Source: Rhyacichthys aspro (lineage: Eukaryota; Chordata; Actinopteri; Gobiiformes; Rhyacichthyidae). From it: a stretch of DNA of 64,000 bases. The notes under the pieces were generated by a model, which saw only the letters and a list, made by a program, of their open reading frames with translations, was not told where the DNA came from and ran no database searches. A program made the position numbers and the translations under genes. Location: NCBI GenBank assembly GCA_036850595.1, contig CM072156.1, positions 2,794,030 to 2,858,029 of the forward strand, in the 5' to 3' direction. Shown here one piece after another: positions 1-11,424 of the stretch (position 1 is its first letter; each line of letters begins with the position of its first letter).

Positions 1-47
1 GTGCTCAATTAGTCCAAGGTTAAGCACTGATTTAGACCTGTTTGGAC

Positions 48-314
48 NNNNNNNNNNNNNNNNNNNNNNNNNNNNNNNNNNNNNNNNNNNNNNNNNNNNN
101 NNNNNNNNNNNNNNNNNNNNNNNNNNNNNNNNNNNNNNNNNNNNNNNNNNNNNNNNNNNNNNNNNNNNNNNNNNNNNNNNNNNNNNNNNNNNNNNNNNNN
201 NNNNNNNNNNNNNNNNNNNNNNNNNNNNNNNNNNNNNNNNNNNNNNNNNNNNNNNNNNNNNNNNNNNNNNNNNNNNNNNNNNNNNNNNNNNNNNNNNNNN
301 NNNNNNNNNNNNNN
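48..314. other. Assembly gap (267 N)
   Basis: Run of 267 undetermined bases. It lies in or near the prune2 intron downstream of exon 11, where the missing BCH-domain exons would be expected next. Confidence 0.99.
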
Positions 315-1249
315 TTTCACTTTTTTTACTTAATTAAACAACAAAGTGCATTTTGGTTGTTTTTTGTTGAACTTTGACCTAAAAACTGAAGAATTGTTTT
401 ATTTTTTTCGGCATATTTTCATTGATGTATGACACAAAACTGTAGGGATCTTTACATTTCTCTGGAACTACTTTACATTCATGCATTTCTAAAACATTAC
501 AAAATGAATCTGTTTTTGTTTAATGCTAATAATGAATGAGTTCTGTGTTTTTAACAATGAGAACTAGGCCTGAGTGGGTTTATAACGGTGTCAGGAGAGA
601 AACCAAGGTTAAATACAGGAGTAAATACAGGAGAGTCAATGAAAGAGGGACTATCTGACCTCTTCTGAGCTATTTAAGAAAAAAAACTTATATTATAATA
701 AAGGTTTAAGCACCAACTTTGCTTCCCATGAGTTGTTTGAAAATAGTGCAATAATTAAAACTAAACTAAAAACACAGATTCCTTGAGTATGTGTGGGTTT
801 CTATGTTTTTTTGGAGTATTATAATAAAATAGAAGAGTATATGATATGATTCTGAGAAAGAAAAGAGTGGGAAGGATAATAAATGAATGATTAAAGTTGA
901 TTTATTATGTTATGTTGTGTTATTGTGATTGTATGTTCTGTTTGTGTCACTGTAATTTGTTATTTTTGTCTTTATAATTGTAAATTTAAATAACATAATA
1001 AAAAATAAAGGGTTAAGCGATACGGTTTAGTAATCAGAACACTATGATACTATACAAATCCATGTATTTGTAATAAATAACTAAACAAACCCTGAAAAAG
1101 GAACGTAAAAGGAAAGAGAAATCTGAAATATTGAATGAAAAAGCAGATCTGTGACCACTTTTGAACTGCTTCGTCTCATTATCTTTTTATTTAAATGTGT
1201 ATTAGTCTTCCTTTCTGTTTCCTTTCTGTTCACAGCTGAGTGTATTTAC
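315..1249. other. prune2: Intronic AT-rich sequence, nothing recognised
   Basis: AT-rich sequence between the first N gap and candidate exon 11. No splice-bounded open frame, RNA gene or clear repeat is visible. A region around 890-1010 is T- and AATAAA-rich, but nothing ties it to a transcript end. Confidence 0.5.
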
Positions 1250-1455
1250 CTTCTCTGTTGTCCATCTCTTCAGGGTCTTCTCTGGAGCCCACGTCTGCCC
1301 CGTCTCCCTCCGACGGCTGGGACTGTCTGCTCAGAGAAACACAATAAAGAGCCACGACGTAAACAATCGCCGCCACGACCGACAGAAGCACGGCTAAACA
1401 TAGAACAGGTCCGAACAGGAAAATCATGGACAGAGAAACTGAATCAAAGACATCT
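1250..1455 (-). CDS. prune2: prune2 candidate exon 11, transmembrane segment
   Basis: A 206-nt open stretch bounded by an acceptor (TTCCGCTTCAG before 1455) and a donor (GAAG|GTAAAT at 1250). It encodes about 68 residues: a short polar lead, then a strongly hydrophobic run from MIFLFGPVLCLAV through VVAAIVYVVALY (about 30 residues, a clear membrane helix), then a polar acidic tail (SQPSEGDGADV, REDPEEMDN). The entry phase needs one base to complete a codon, which is what exon 10 leaves (AG + A = Arg), so it joins in frame. I recall BMCC1 being described with a transmembrane region, but I cannot verify residue-level homology. It could instead be a terminal exon of a neighbouring membrane-protein gene on the same strand. 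Confidence 0.55.
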
Positions 1456-1692
1456 CTGAAGCGGAAAACACTCACTGCTTCATTCCCAGCTCTGCACGTG
1501 TAGGACGAGCGAACAATACTGAGCAGTGTTGCCCCTCGATACCTCCCCCCTTTGCCCCTATAACGCAGTCTGATTAGCATAAGGTCCTCAACAATAGATG
1601 GAGGCCAGAGAATGAGAGAAAACACACGTTAAATGATCAATAACTGGGATAAACTCTGCTCTTTGTGTGAAAAACTCCGGCGGGACGTCTAC

Positions 1693-1714
1693 CTTTAGCA
1701 TCAGGAGCCGTTCC
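1693..1714 (-). other. Candidate 22-nt microexon (or splice decoy)
   Basis: A good acceptor (CGTTTCATTTCAG) and a weaker donor (AAAG|GTAGAC) flank 22 nt. Joined after exon 10 it reads Arg-Glu-Arg-Leu-Leu-Met-Leu-Lys. It would then throw exon 11 out of frame into an early stop, so if used it makes an alternative C-terminus. It may equally be a chance pair of signals. Confidence 0.2.
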
Positions 1715-1793
1715 CTGAAATGAAACGCGAAGGTTTTCAACAATCAAGTCATGTGACCACTTCATTATGCAAAAATCTGGCATGTATGTCAGC

Positions 1794-1794
<1 letters not shown>

Positions 1795-1830
<36 letters not shown>
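1795..1830. repeat. (CA)n microsatellite
   Basis: Uninterrupted CA dinucleotide run of about 18 units in the intron upstream of candidate exon 11. Confidence 0.95.
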
Positions 1831-1832
<2 letters not shown>

Positions 1833-3690
1833 GGAGGGAGGTGTATCCTAAAGCAGGGGTGGGACAATGTGAGGAGGGGAGCTGGGGTTAATATAAAACG
1901 GAAAAAATAATGGAAAAATACAAAAAAAAAAAATGAATTTGGATAATTTTGTTGATTTTAAATACACTTTTTTATATTTAAAGCCTGCACGGACTGGTCC
2001 CACCTTTAAATGAGCAGAAGTGGGTTTAGTATCGGGACCGTGACCGGGACGACATTTGGAAATCTCAGAGAAAGGAGCAGATTTAGAAATAGTCTTAAAC
2101 ATTGGAAAAAAGCAAATCAGGTCTGAGGCTCTGTGTACAATTAATGTACAAATCTATTTAAAATGAAACACAAGAGGTTATTTGATGAATACGAGCTGCA
2201 CTGGGACTTTCTGGGATCTGGAGACAGTGGACACTTAACACAGCGTAGTATTGAATATAACATACTTCTGTAGATTATAAAGACTAACAGAAGCTCAGTG
2301 TGCACCAAAAGGAATGACATTTACCCGACAGAGTCTAGACTTGGAGCTGAGTTTTCAGTCTGTGACAACTTTACATTTACGCCAAAAGTTGAAGGAAGAA
2401 ATTCTCCATCAATATTAAGTTAATAATAAATGGAAAAGTAAAGTAAAATATGTCTAGATGTGTAATATTGTTATAAATAAACTAAAACTCCATAATAGAG
2501 GCCTTGATTAATCCTGCTGTGAAACTACAGACTGGATTATAACTCATGTATTTTTTATATTTTTTATTTTCTCCTGTGGCCCTTGTTCTTAATTTATTTA
2601 TGGTTCACTACATTTTCAGATGCATTAGATTCCAGCTTGTTTCTGATCGATTATTGGGATTATGGATTTCTCATTTCAAGATGAAAATGTCTGTGAGTTC
2701 CTTCAACCTCTTTTGTGTTTTTGTGATCATTCTCTTTATTTTACTGTGTATCAATGATTGTATGTGTCCTAAACTTATGTTCTCCTCTGTAAGGGAACAT
2801 ATAAAGGGGATACTACCATTCACTTAATCATTTAAAAGTATAGTTTAGTTCTTCTTAAACTCTGTCTCTGCATAAAACTTGTTTTAATGTGTGTATGGAC
2901 TGGTTAACTGCAAATAAACTGCGATTGTTTTCAAGTTTTCTGATTTTAAGCATCTTTTTTTGCTTCAAATCTTGAAGAACGTACAGGCCCAGTTTGTTTT
3001 TGTTGGGCTCTACTGCCCCCCTCTGGTGACAGACAGCAAATACAGTTATTGCAAATCTTTTTCAGTTGTTTTGTGGATTTATATTGTTCTAAACACAGGC
3101 ATTTAACTAAACTTTGATTAATAAAATAAACTGCATAATGCGGTACTAGTGCTCTGCATATTTGAGCTTATTAATAGTATTTTTAAAGGAATTATTTACT
3201 CTTTTAGTCCACTTTTATTTATAACTGCAAGCTTTTTACATAAAAGCTTAAATCTGCATTCAAGTCCTAAAGAAAATAAGAAAAAGGGCCAAAAAAGTGA
3301 GTCATAGAGGGTAAAAAAAACATCAAAGACAAACTCTTACTCTTTTTATAACTTTATTTCAATTCTCAAATACTGTCACTTAACTTTAAATGGATTTGAG
3401 GATTTATTTACCTGATTGCAAATTTGAAAAGGAATAATCTGTGAAAAAAACCTTCAGACATCATCTAGGTTTTATATTTAAGGATTTTAGGGAATAAGAG
3501 ATGCTCCTATTGACTGTTGATCTACATCTACACAAAAAATCCTACTGGGAAAGTATTTTTTGATCAAATATAAATAAGGATTAGAACCTGATGGAGTTTT
3601 GGGGTAAAGCAGGTGTAAAAGTGCTAAACTACTGCCTCTTTTTTCCACTACTATAATAAAATATCCCATTAAATCCCCGTGTGAGCTCAC

Positions 3691-4125
3691 CTTGAGAGGA
3701 GGAAGTGGACATATCCGTCTGGAACATACCGAGCGTGATCCCCTCGGGCCGAGTGCACGTCCGCGGGGTAATACTGCCGTTCCTCAGACTCGTACTGACC
3801 CTCGCTCTGACCAAACACAGCGGGGTCACCTTCGTACCGGCTCTGCTCCAGGTAATGAAACTCCCGGTCCGAGCCGTAGGCCGCGTTTCCTCCGTGTTCG
3901 TAGTATCCGGCGGCGGAGTCACTGGTGAACTCGGCGTAGACCTCTGCCGTGTGCTGCTGCTGCTGCTGGACGCCGGGTTTGGGGCTGACGCAGGTCGACG
4001 GGACGCTGTGGTGCTCGGTTCTTTGGTCGATGTGGTGGTAGTTGTAGCCGTACTGAGTCTGGAGCTGGGACACGTTCTCAGATCCCGTCCACTGGTACGA
4101 AGAGTCCCCTCTCACGTCCTGGAAA
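3691..4125 (-). CDS. prune2: prune2 exon 10, Tyr/Gln-rich linker
   Basis: A 435-nt exon (145 codons) with acceptor GCTGTGCAG before 4125 and donor TCAAG|GTGAGC after 3691. It enters and leaves in phase 2, in frame with exon 9. The protein is low-complexity and probably disordered. It is notably tyrosine-rich (YGYNYHHID, AGYYEHGG, RQYYPADVH) with a short glutamine run (QQQQQH) near residue 50. No catalytic or membrane motif is visible. It sits between the acidic end of exon 9 and the probable membrane exon, in the region that precedes the BCH domain in this family. Fish prune2 is expected to vary strongly here, so identity rests on phase, strand and position rather than on motifs. Confidence 0.85.
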
Positions 4126-4214
4126 CTGCACAGCATGAAAAATATTAGAGTTAATGCTGATTATTCTCTTTATTTTATTGTGTATCAATGATCTAAACTT
4201 ATGTTATTCTCTTT

Positions 4215-4690
4215 AGGAAACAAAGAGGGTTCTTACACCTTTTCTGAGTTCAAATGCACTTTTCAAGCACTTTCAAGGTGTGTTTTCATGTTTTTCAAGC
4301 ACCTTACTGCAGTAAATAACACATTGACATACACCGAATGTAGTTTTTCTCATTTAAATCCATTGTGGCATAAAAAAGACTTATACTTATATACTTATAC
4401 TTCAAAAATGCAACTTGTGTGATCAAAAAGATGTTCATTTATTGGATGAAGTGTCCCTTTAAGTTTGGTCTCTTTTTACGGAAGGTCGATCTGTGAAAAA
4501 TGAGCTAACAAAAGATTTAGTTTGGGTTCCAAATCTTTGAGCTAATAACTCTACTGAGATTGTGAATTATTAAAGCAACACCAACAGAATTTCAAGCACT
4601 TTCAAGCACTTTATGCTAAATTCAAGGACTTTTAAAACCAAAAAATTCAAGCATTTTCAAGGATTACTACCATTGTTATTCATGGAGATT
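4215..4690. repeat. Degenerate 'caagcactttcaag' interspersed repeat
   Basis: Repeated short words TTCAAGCACTTTCAAG and TCAAGGACTTT occur at 4250-4310 and 4590-4670, flanking unrelated AT-rich sequence. This word pattern is common in fish DNA-transposon-derived repeats. I cannot assign a family. Confidence 0.5.
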
Positions 4691-6594
4691 TATGGTTGTA
4701 GTTTATGGAAAATGGAAAAGAAATATGAAGTAAAACTCTATAAAACTGCGTTCACTTAATCATTCAAAAGAATAGTTTTGTTCTTGTTCAAAACTAACAA
4801 ATCCTGGAAACTGTACTGCATGAAAAAACTTTGTGCTAATGCTGAATACTAGAGGAATAGTTCTAAAATCAATCATTATGTACACATTTATTGATTTGTT
4901 ATTGATATCATGCCTAGATTTTCCTTAAAACAGTGGAATAATTGTAACAAAGCTGTATATTTTTATGAAGTATTATTATTATTAAAACTATATCTTTTCT
5001 CTCTATTCATCTGGGACTTTTTTTTTCTTATTGAGTATTTTTTTTTAATTATTTTTATTTAAAACATGTCATATAATTGAGATGTTATGTTATTATTTTT
5101 TAAGCAGAGCTGCGTTTGCTAAATATGATTTACTCAAAATGTGATCAAAATTACTGGCTTTGAAATATTGACGTTAAAAAAAAAGAATCAAATAAACAAC
5201 TTTTTTTCTCACACCAAAAGAGCCATGTTATTACAAATTTGTTTCATGTGAAAATTATGCTGATCCCGATGGAAAGATGTTATTTTATGAGAAAAAATCC
5301 ATAAAACACAACAATTATTTCAGTAATTTAAGGAAAAACTATTGGGCTCTGGAAGAAATTGACAAGAGAAAACTTAAATTAACAATGATGGTAACAGATA
5401 ATAAACAAAATAATAACAAAACAAAGCCTTTACAGTCGGTTTAAATCTGTTTCTGAGACAATACAGTTCAGAGGGAACACACGTTTCTTTTTGAATCCAC
5501 TGAAGATCGTCTCGAGACAGATGTGGAGCTCAGTTTTCATTCAAGACTCTTTTATCAATTGTTGCTTTAGCTTTGATATTGTAAGATGTCAGATATTTAT
5601 CACTAATGTGCGCATATTCAGAAAATATAATAGAAACTACACAGAGAGGCTTTTCTTGTCGAACACACACCTGATAATAGACCTGAGGGAGCTGTTTCCT
5701 TTAGCGGTGCAGCTAATGAGGCGGGTAATGCATATTTAATGAGGCGTAAACAGATTTATACACACACATGACGAACTGGTGACACACACAAGCACTGTTT
5801 ATCAAATATGAGTCAGGTATAGCGCCGTCGTTGGACAAAAAACACACTACAGCCTCGAGAGAGTTCAACAGAAACACAAGAGAAAGAACGAATAAAGAAG
5901 TGAATTTTCATAAAGTAAAAGTAGTACGTACCTCTCATTTAATAAAAGACTTAATTATTGCACTTTTTCATTTTAAAAAAGTTGGTCTAATCCAAAAGTT
6001 TAAGTCAAAAAGCAGTGTTTGTTTTTTTTCCAGTCTAATGCAAATGAGTTTATATTACTGTAACTGATCAATAATCTATTTTTCTGTCCTTATTTGAAAT
6101 GTATCTTATATTGTGTTTTTGGTCTTTCGTGTTTTGCGAGATTTGCTCCAAAATTCACATTTTATTACCACCAAGACGCCCCAATAACGTGTTTTGGCTT
6201 TACTGATACAAAAGGGTGTAAGTGTCTGTATATATCTAGACTTTCTATTGGTTTTTGGGCATTTTATTGTATTCATTTTTGCTATCTATCAAGTATAACT
6301 GTATAAAGCCCTGTTTGCGAATTAGTCTTGGCTACAAACACTGCGATATTGACATTAAATTACTTTCAGAAGATAATCTATGTTTATTGCATCTGTCCCC
6401 ATCAAATAAACCATAAATAAATAAAAGTAATGTTAGAGTTAAGTATCAAACACCATCTCCAGGTCTCATCTGAGGAGCTGACAACAAAAATATGTGCACC
6501 CTGCCTTTGTTAAACACTCCAAATACTGTCCGGAAGTGGGCCATCAGTAAAATAATAACATAATAACCTATAAATAATGACAACTTTCATTTTC

Positions 6595-6905
6595 CCCTTT
6601 GTTTTAGTGCAAAGAAGTACAATAATAACGTCAGTATTCTCATAAATCGCAGCTAAAAAAAGGTTAATGTTGCCAAAAGTCTTCAGTATTTATGTTTTCA
6701 CCAACCCACCTTCACAATATGGCCTTAATGCTAATGCTATTGTGGATAATGAGGGTTATTTTGAGTAAAATAGTAACTGTATTGCTGCTATTTTCTGTTC
6801 AGTTCTGGTTCTCAGTCTTGTGTTATGTTCTAATCTGAATAAAACCCCCAGTGGACACATTAGGAACAGCAGCTACTTTAATTCTGTGTAATTTTCTCAC
6901 TTTTC
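6595..6905 (+). repeat. Dispersed repeat, copy A (inverted partner at 27065-27290)
   Basis: Words such as ACCCCCAGTGGACACATTAG and GGAACAGCAGCTACTTTAAT recur as reverse complement near 27090-27130. The neighbouring GCTAATGCTATT and TAATGAGGGTTATTTTGAG also recur there in inverted order. It is most likely an old transposon-derived repeat with no coding capacity left. Confidence 0.75.
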
Positions 6906-7054
6906 AAATTTATTCCAGGGGCCGGATTGTAGGTTTTGGCATGTTTGACACCTGTGCTCTTGTGTTAAAGCAATATAATGTGACAGGTTTGATTAGATCA
7001 TGAGAAGAATGTTAAAAAACAGATTGTTTAGTGAATAACGATTTAATTTCTTAC

Positions 7055-9937
7055 CTTAAAAGTTGTGTGTGTCCCATTTGCTGCTCTGCCAACTGTTCGT
7101 TATACCCCTCGAGCGTGTCCTGAGCGGCCGTCTGCGTCGTGTGTTCTCCCGTTTCGTCTTCCAGCTCCTCTTCGTCGTTCTCCTCTTCCATTAAATCCCC
7201 CGAAAAAGGCAAACCCAGGCCTCTTTCCGGAGGAGGGGCCGCGTCGCTGAGCGGTGACCCGGTGTACGAGCTGCTGCGGGACGCCGAGCTGTCGCTGATC
7301 ACCGGGGACGGGGCCTCGGACGTACCCGCCGTGTCCTGCCTCCAGACCTGAAGATCGCCCAGAGACGGCGGCGGCGGCGCGGACGGAGACTGCCCGCCTT
7401 CGTCCGAGTCCTCCATGGATATCTGCGAGTGCACGTACACCTCCTCTCTGGTTTTTAAAAAGTGATCGGACGGATATCTCAGAGACGGAGACGAACTTCT
7501 TGGAGGAACGGCCGATTTGTCCTGATTATCTTCCTGTTCTGACTTATGCAGTGCTTCAGCTTGGCCCGGACTGATTATTTTGGGGATGACTTGCCCCGTT
7601 TGATTGCTCTGGGATTGGTTTGTCTGGCCTGAATCTTCTTTATGTTTCTGCGCAGCTTGGCTTTGCAGAATCGTAGCAGCGTAGGAGAGCATGCTAAACG
7701 TCTCCATCGTCTTCTTCGGCCCTTTCGGACTACGCCGCTCTCTTTCGGCTTCCTTCACCGTCCCGGACACGATGATGCTCTCCATTTCTAATCCCGACGA
7801 CGAATCTCCATCAGAAGACCTGAGTTCGTCCCGGCTGCCTGGGTGAAGGCTGTCGGGGCTGTACTTGAGTCCGTCCCTCTCCCCGACCGAACCTGAGCTT
7901 AGAGTTTCAGACATTTTACTTTCGCTCTCATTCACGAGCCCTTTGTTTTCGTCTTCTTTGGCGGATTTCATCGAAGCGTGTTGCGTCTTGGAAATAAGAT
8001 CGTCCCAGTTGAATAAGTTCGCGGAGACCGATTGTTCTGACTTTGTACGCTGATTAACTTCCACTAACATAAACGGAGAATGAACATCGGTCTGCTCTTG
8101 CAAACTTTCTCCATCTTTCTTCGTTTTCAGAACATCGTCTGTCTCTTTAACCCCTTCGAACGTAAACACTTGGTCGCTCTGATGTTCTTTATTTGACTGT
8201 TCCTCGCTGCTCTTCTCGTCTTTCCCGTCGCTTTCGGTTTGAGTCACTGCTACGAAAGGACTCGACTGAGCTTCCAACTGAATCAGATCGACGGCGAGGC
8301 TAGACTCGGGCGACGAGCTCAAACTCCACGTCCCGACTCCGACGTTATCGTACTCAGAAGTAGACGTGACCATCCCGGGAACGGGCAGCTCCCACGGATC
8401 GCTAATTTGATTTTCGTGAGCACTTTCCGATTGCTCGTTGTCCCATGTTTCTTGACTATTCTGTTCCGCTTCTTCGATGACTATTTTCACACCGTTTCCT
8501 CTCCAATCCTTCCCTTCTTCTGTTGTCTTTTCAGGCGCCTCGGGAGAAGCATCCAAAGACCCCGTTTGACTCAAATCTTTCCCGTTTCCTTCCGGACTCG
8601 TCACAGTCGAAGAGCTGTCTTCTTGTATAGTCGTATTCCACATGGCCATCCCCTTGTCGACTCCCACCGGACTTTCCACGGACGCGTTGGCGCTGGCGTT
8701 GAAGGAACCTGAGTTTTCGGATAAGCAGTCGGGCGTGTTGAGAGGAGACAAGCTGTCGTCCCTGATTGTCATATTCCACATGTCTAACGATTCGGGGTAA
8801 GACGCCGTGGTCCCGCTGTCGGATTTGAGGAAACCCTTTTGGGCGGAGTAAGTCCAGAAGTCTAGCAGCTCCGTTTGACGTTTGTCGGCTTTTTTCGCCT
8901 CGTCGTCTTCTTCTTTAGACGTATCCGGGGTTAAAGTGTTCAGCGGCTCTTTCTTTTTCGCCTTCTTGTCTTTGGCTGCGATGTTTCCCGTCTTCCGTTT
9001 GACGACGACCTCCTCTTCAGGCGGCGTTAGTTGCAAATCAACCAAAGACACAGGGTCCCACTGATCTTTGAGGACACGATTTGGATTCCAATTATCGTAC
9101 GATTCGGTTTGTTCCATGATGAGACTAAGTTGAGGCTCAAGACTTTTTGCTTTCGAGTTGTTTTCCTTCGAGATGTCTTCTTTATCTTCTTTCTCCGTCG
9201 GTTCTGTGTTAGATTCTTGACTTTTTATCAGCTCTAAGACGTTCTGCGGACTTTCACAGGTCTTGGCGACGTTCCACGAGCTGTTTTCACTCGAGGACAT
9301 GGCGCCCTGCGTGTCAAAACTGAACTCGTCCCAGTTTTCGGATAAAGAAGACGACACGCTGTCTTTGTGTTGGAGACCGTTGATCCGTTCGATGACGTCT
9401 TCGGGGAAAAATCGGACGCCGCAGCTGCTGGGAGGACGGCTACCGACTAAACTGTTCACGGGAGTCGGCGGGACGACGGTCTGGCCGTGAAAGTCGATGG
9501 ACGAGTTCCTGCTGTCGAAGCCGCTCATCGAAGTCGGAGCGGAGAAGTCCACCAAGCTCAGCTCTTCCATTTCGGAGCTGCCCGGACGTCCCGCTCCGTC
9601 GGCTTCAGGGTGCGGTCCTGCGCTGTTGTGAAGAGGATCGAAACTGAACAGATCCACCATGTCGGTCTTGTTTCTGTTGGAGCGGTTCCTCCTCCTCTCG
9701 GGCGGGACGGGAGGGGACAGAGACAGCAGACCCAGAGGGGAAGGGTTTCGGAGGAACTGGCCCGGTCCCGACGGTCCTCCTCCGGCCAGGACGTCCGCTA
9801 TGGGGCTGTCGTCGCTGAGGAACACCGAGCTCTCTTTGGACGACCTGCTGCTGCGTATGGTGGTCATCCCACTGTCGGGGCTCACCAGCTCCACACCTCC
9901 ACCTGCCCCAGCGTCCTCCTCTCCGTCGGGCAGCGCT
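7055..9937 (-). CDS. prune2: prune2 exon 9, giant central exon
   Basis: A single 2,883-nt exon (about 961 codons) with acceptor TGTGTCCACAG before 9937 and donor TTTTAAG|GTAAG after 7055. It enters in phase 2 from exon 8 and leaves in phase 2 to exon 10. Early residues carry family motifs: SPDSGMTTIRSSRSSKESSV at about residue 19, DLFSFDP at about 96 and PPTPVNSLVGS at about 156, the last shared by PRUNE1 and PRUNE2. The rest is acidic, Ser/Thr/Glu-rich and probably disordered. It is punctuated by recurrent Trp motifs (MWNMTIRDDSLSP, MWNTTIQEDSSS, DPWELPVPG, GTWSLSSSPES, FNWDDLI). It ends in an acidic block (MEEENDEEELEDETGE). The corresponding human exon is roughly twice as long, so the fish middle region is compact. 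The protein is a cytoplasmic scaffold with no catalytic motif here. Confidence 0.95.
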
Positions 9938-10631
9938 CTGTGGACACACAAGATTAAACATGACCCATTTTACAAATACATACACAATACTGACATAATC
10001 TCACAAATTTCACTGATTTTAATCTCACAATTCAGATTTTTTTTCTTAAATTTTCACTTTAATCTCCGAATTCTCACTTTAATCACACATTTCTGATATT
10101 TTCTCACACATTTTGACTTTAATCTGAAAATCCTTTGATTAATCTGACTTTAATCCTACAATTCTGCCTTTTTGTCCCTCACAATTTTGTCTATGTGATT
10201 TGCAAGTGAGAAAAAGAACCGTTTAATCACAGTGTATCTCAAACTCTTCACCAAGTACCACCCTAGAAAATATTTGTCTGTCCTGTGTAAAATACCACGT
10301 AAATAAATAAATAACTTAAAACTAGTTGTACTGTCCAATTATCAAGATATTAATATGAAAAAAGTTGGTATGAAATATGTTTAAATGACATATATTACTA
10401 AAATATCTTCAACGTTTGCTTTCCTCCGCCATGTTGATAATGAAAATAACATTAACATGGAATCAACCGAGTTTCCGAGCTGTTGTTCCGACTAAAGCAG
10501 ACGTTCATGCGCATTTCAACTCAAAAAAACATTTTTCCGAGTTCCCAAGGACCACACGAATGCACCGTTAAACCAGATCACAATCCGATCTGGGTAACAT
10601 TTTCCTTCACAACCTCCAAGCCCTTTCTTAC
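9938..10631. other. prune2: prune2 intron between exons 8 and 9
   Basis: A 694-bp intron. Its part next to exon 9 (9963-10150) is a T-rich repeat of the 'aatctcacaattctgacttt' type. Positions 9963-10075 are nearly identical to 11425-11533 in the next intron. Confidence 0.7.
9963..10150 (+). repeat. 'ttttaatctcacaattc' repeat, copy A
   Basis: Contains the phrase CACAAATTTCACTGATTTTA followed by ATCTCACAATTCAGATTTTT, which recurs at 11470-11515. It belongs to the same pyrimidine-rich repeat family as the large array at 15000-16310. Confidence 0.8.
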
Positions 10632-10960
10632 CTGGCTCCCGCGGGCCCACCTCCGCTCCCGGTCTCCGTTCGCTCCCCGTCACAGCCGTCCATGTCCGTG
10701 ATCCCGGAGGAGCCCTGGGAGAAGTCGATGCTGCCCGCCACTCCCTCCGTGGACGAGGTGCGGCTGCTGGGGTGACACGCCAAAACCGAGCTGCGCCGGT
10801 CCACGAAGTCCTTCAGCAGGCCCTGGATCTCCTCCTCCAGAACCGGCGGAGTCCCGGGGAACACGGTGTTGACAGGGATGTGGTAAACCTGGAAGGTGTC
10901 CCGGGCCTGGAGCTCGCCGGAGAGAGACCAGCTGGACGACTCCTCCAACTCACAGCAGAG
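10632..10960 (-). CDS. prune2: prune2 exon 8, end of DHHA2-like region
   Basis: A 329-nt exon with acceptor TTATTTGTCGTAG before 10960 and donor GGAGCCAG|GTAAG after 10632. It starts in phase 0 and ends in phase 2. It begins LCCELEESSSW, matching the family's ICCELEE start, and includes DTFQVYHIPV, then PPVLEEEIQGLLKDFVDRRS, then the highly conserved SSRTSSTEGVAGS and SQGSSGITDMDG. In PRUNE1 the equivalent segment closes the DHHA2 domain, which in active enzymes binds substrate phosphate. Here the domain is probably structural. The last third becomes acidic and Gly-rich and runs into exon 9. Confidence 0.95.
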
Positions 10961-11424
10961 CTACGACAAATAACGTTCACCTGTTCACTTCAGGACGTTT
11001 TTGCTTCGGTTTCAGTTTGTAATTCTGCCCCTGTCACATGACTCGAGGAAAATAATATCTCAGATCATTTCCACCGACGGCAAGAAGTGACTCATCATCA
11101 ACAATGGCTCAGAAGGTGCAGCCAGAGTCTAAAACTGGGGCAAGGTATTGTACTTTTGAATGTCTTTTGGGCGGAAGCACATAATTTAACTCAGACCTAT
11201 TTAGACTCAAATACCAACAAGTCGTATTATTTTTGCTGTTTTAGACCCTTTAAGTTTTCATTTTTTGGACAAATACCAAAAAGATCTGATTTTTTTTGTC
11301 TATTTTCAAATCCCAGACTATTTCTCTGTCAAAAATCCTGAAATTCCTTAAATAAAAATAACTTTTCACACAAGAAAATGAGCCAAACTGAATTTAAAAA
11401 CAGCATTTGTGAATCCACACGTTT

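Larger units (their letters stand above)
1456..3690. other. prune2: prune2 intron between exons 10 and 11
   Basis: About 2.2 kb, AT-rich. It holds a CA dinucleotide tract near 1795-1830 and the candidate microexon. Around 2719-2870 there is a segment resembling sequence at 4163-4210 and 4738-4800, so some of this intron is dispersed repeat. No other coding signal is visible. Confidence 0.6.
4126..7054. other. prune2: prune2 intron between exons 9 and 10
   Basis: About 2.9 kb, AT-rich. It contains a dispersed 'caagcactttcaag' repeat (4215-4690), a 50-bp partial duplicate of the exon 10 acceptor edge (4801-4850) and one half of a dispersed inverted pair (6595-6905; partner at 27065-27290). No further exon is seen. 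Confidence 0.6.

Noticed and set aside
1456..1625. Immunoglobulin-like end (SSYTCRAGNEAVSV) in frame upstream of the transmembrane exon
   Set aside because: There is a good splice acceptor at 1455 and phase agreement with exon 10. The upstream peptide is short, Arg-rich and has no other Ig features, so it is probably chance read-through into the intron.
3692..4148. Plus-strand frames opposite exon 10
   Set aside because: Antisense shadows of exon 10.
9487..9957. Plus-strand frames across exon 9 (also 7065-7351, 8239-8712, 8882-9490)
   Set aside because: Shadows of the minus-strand prune2 exon, whose splice sites and motifs are convincing.
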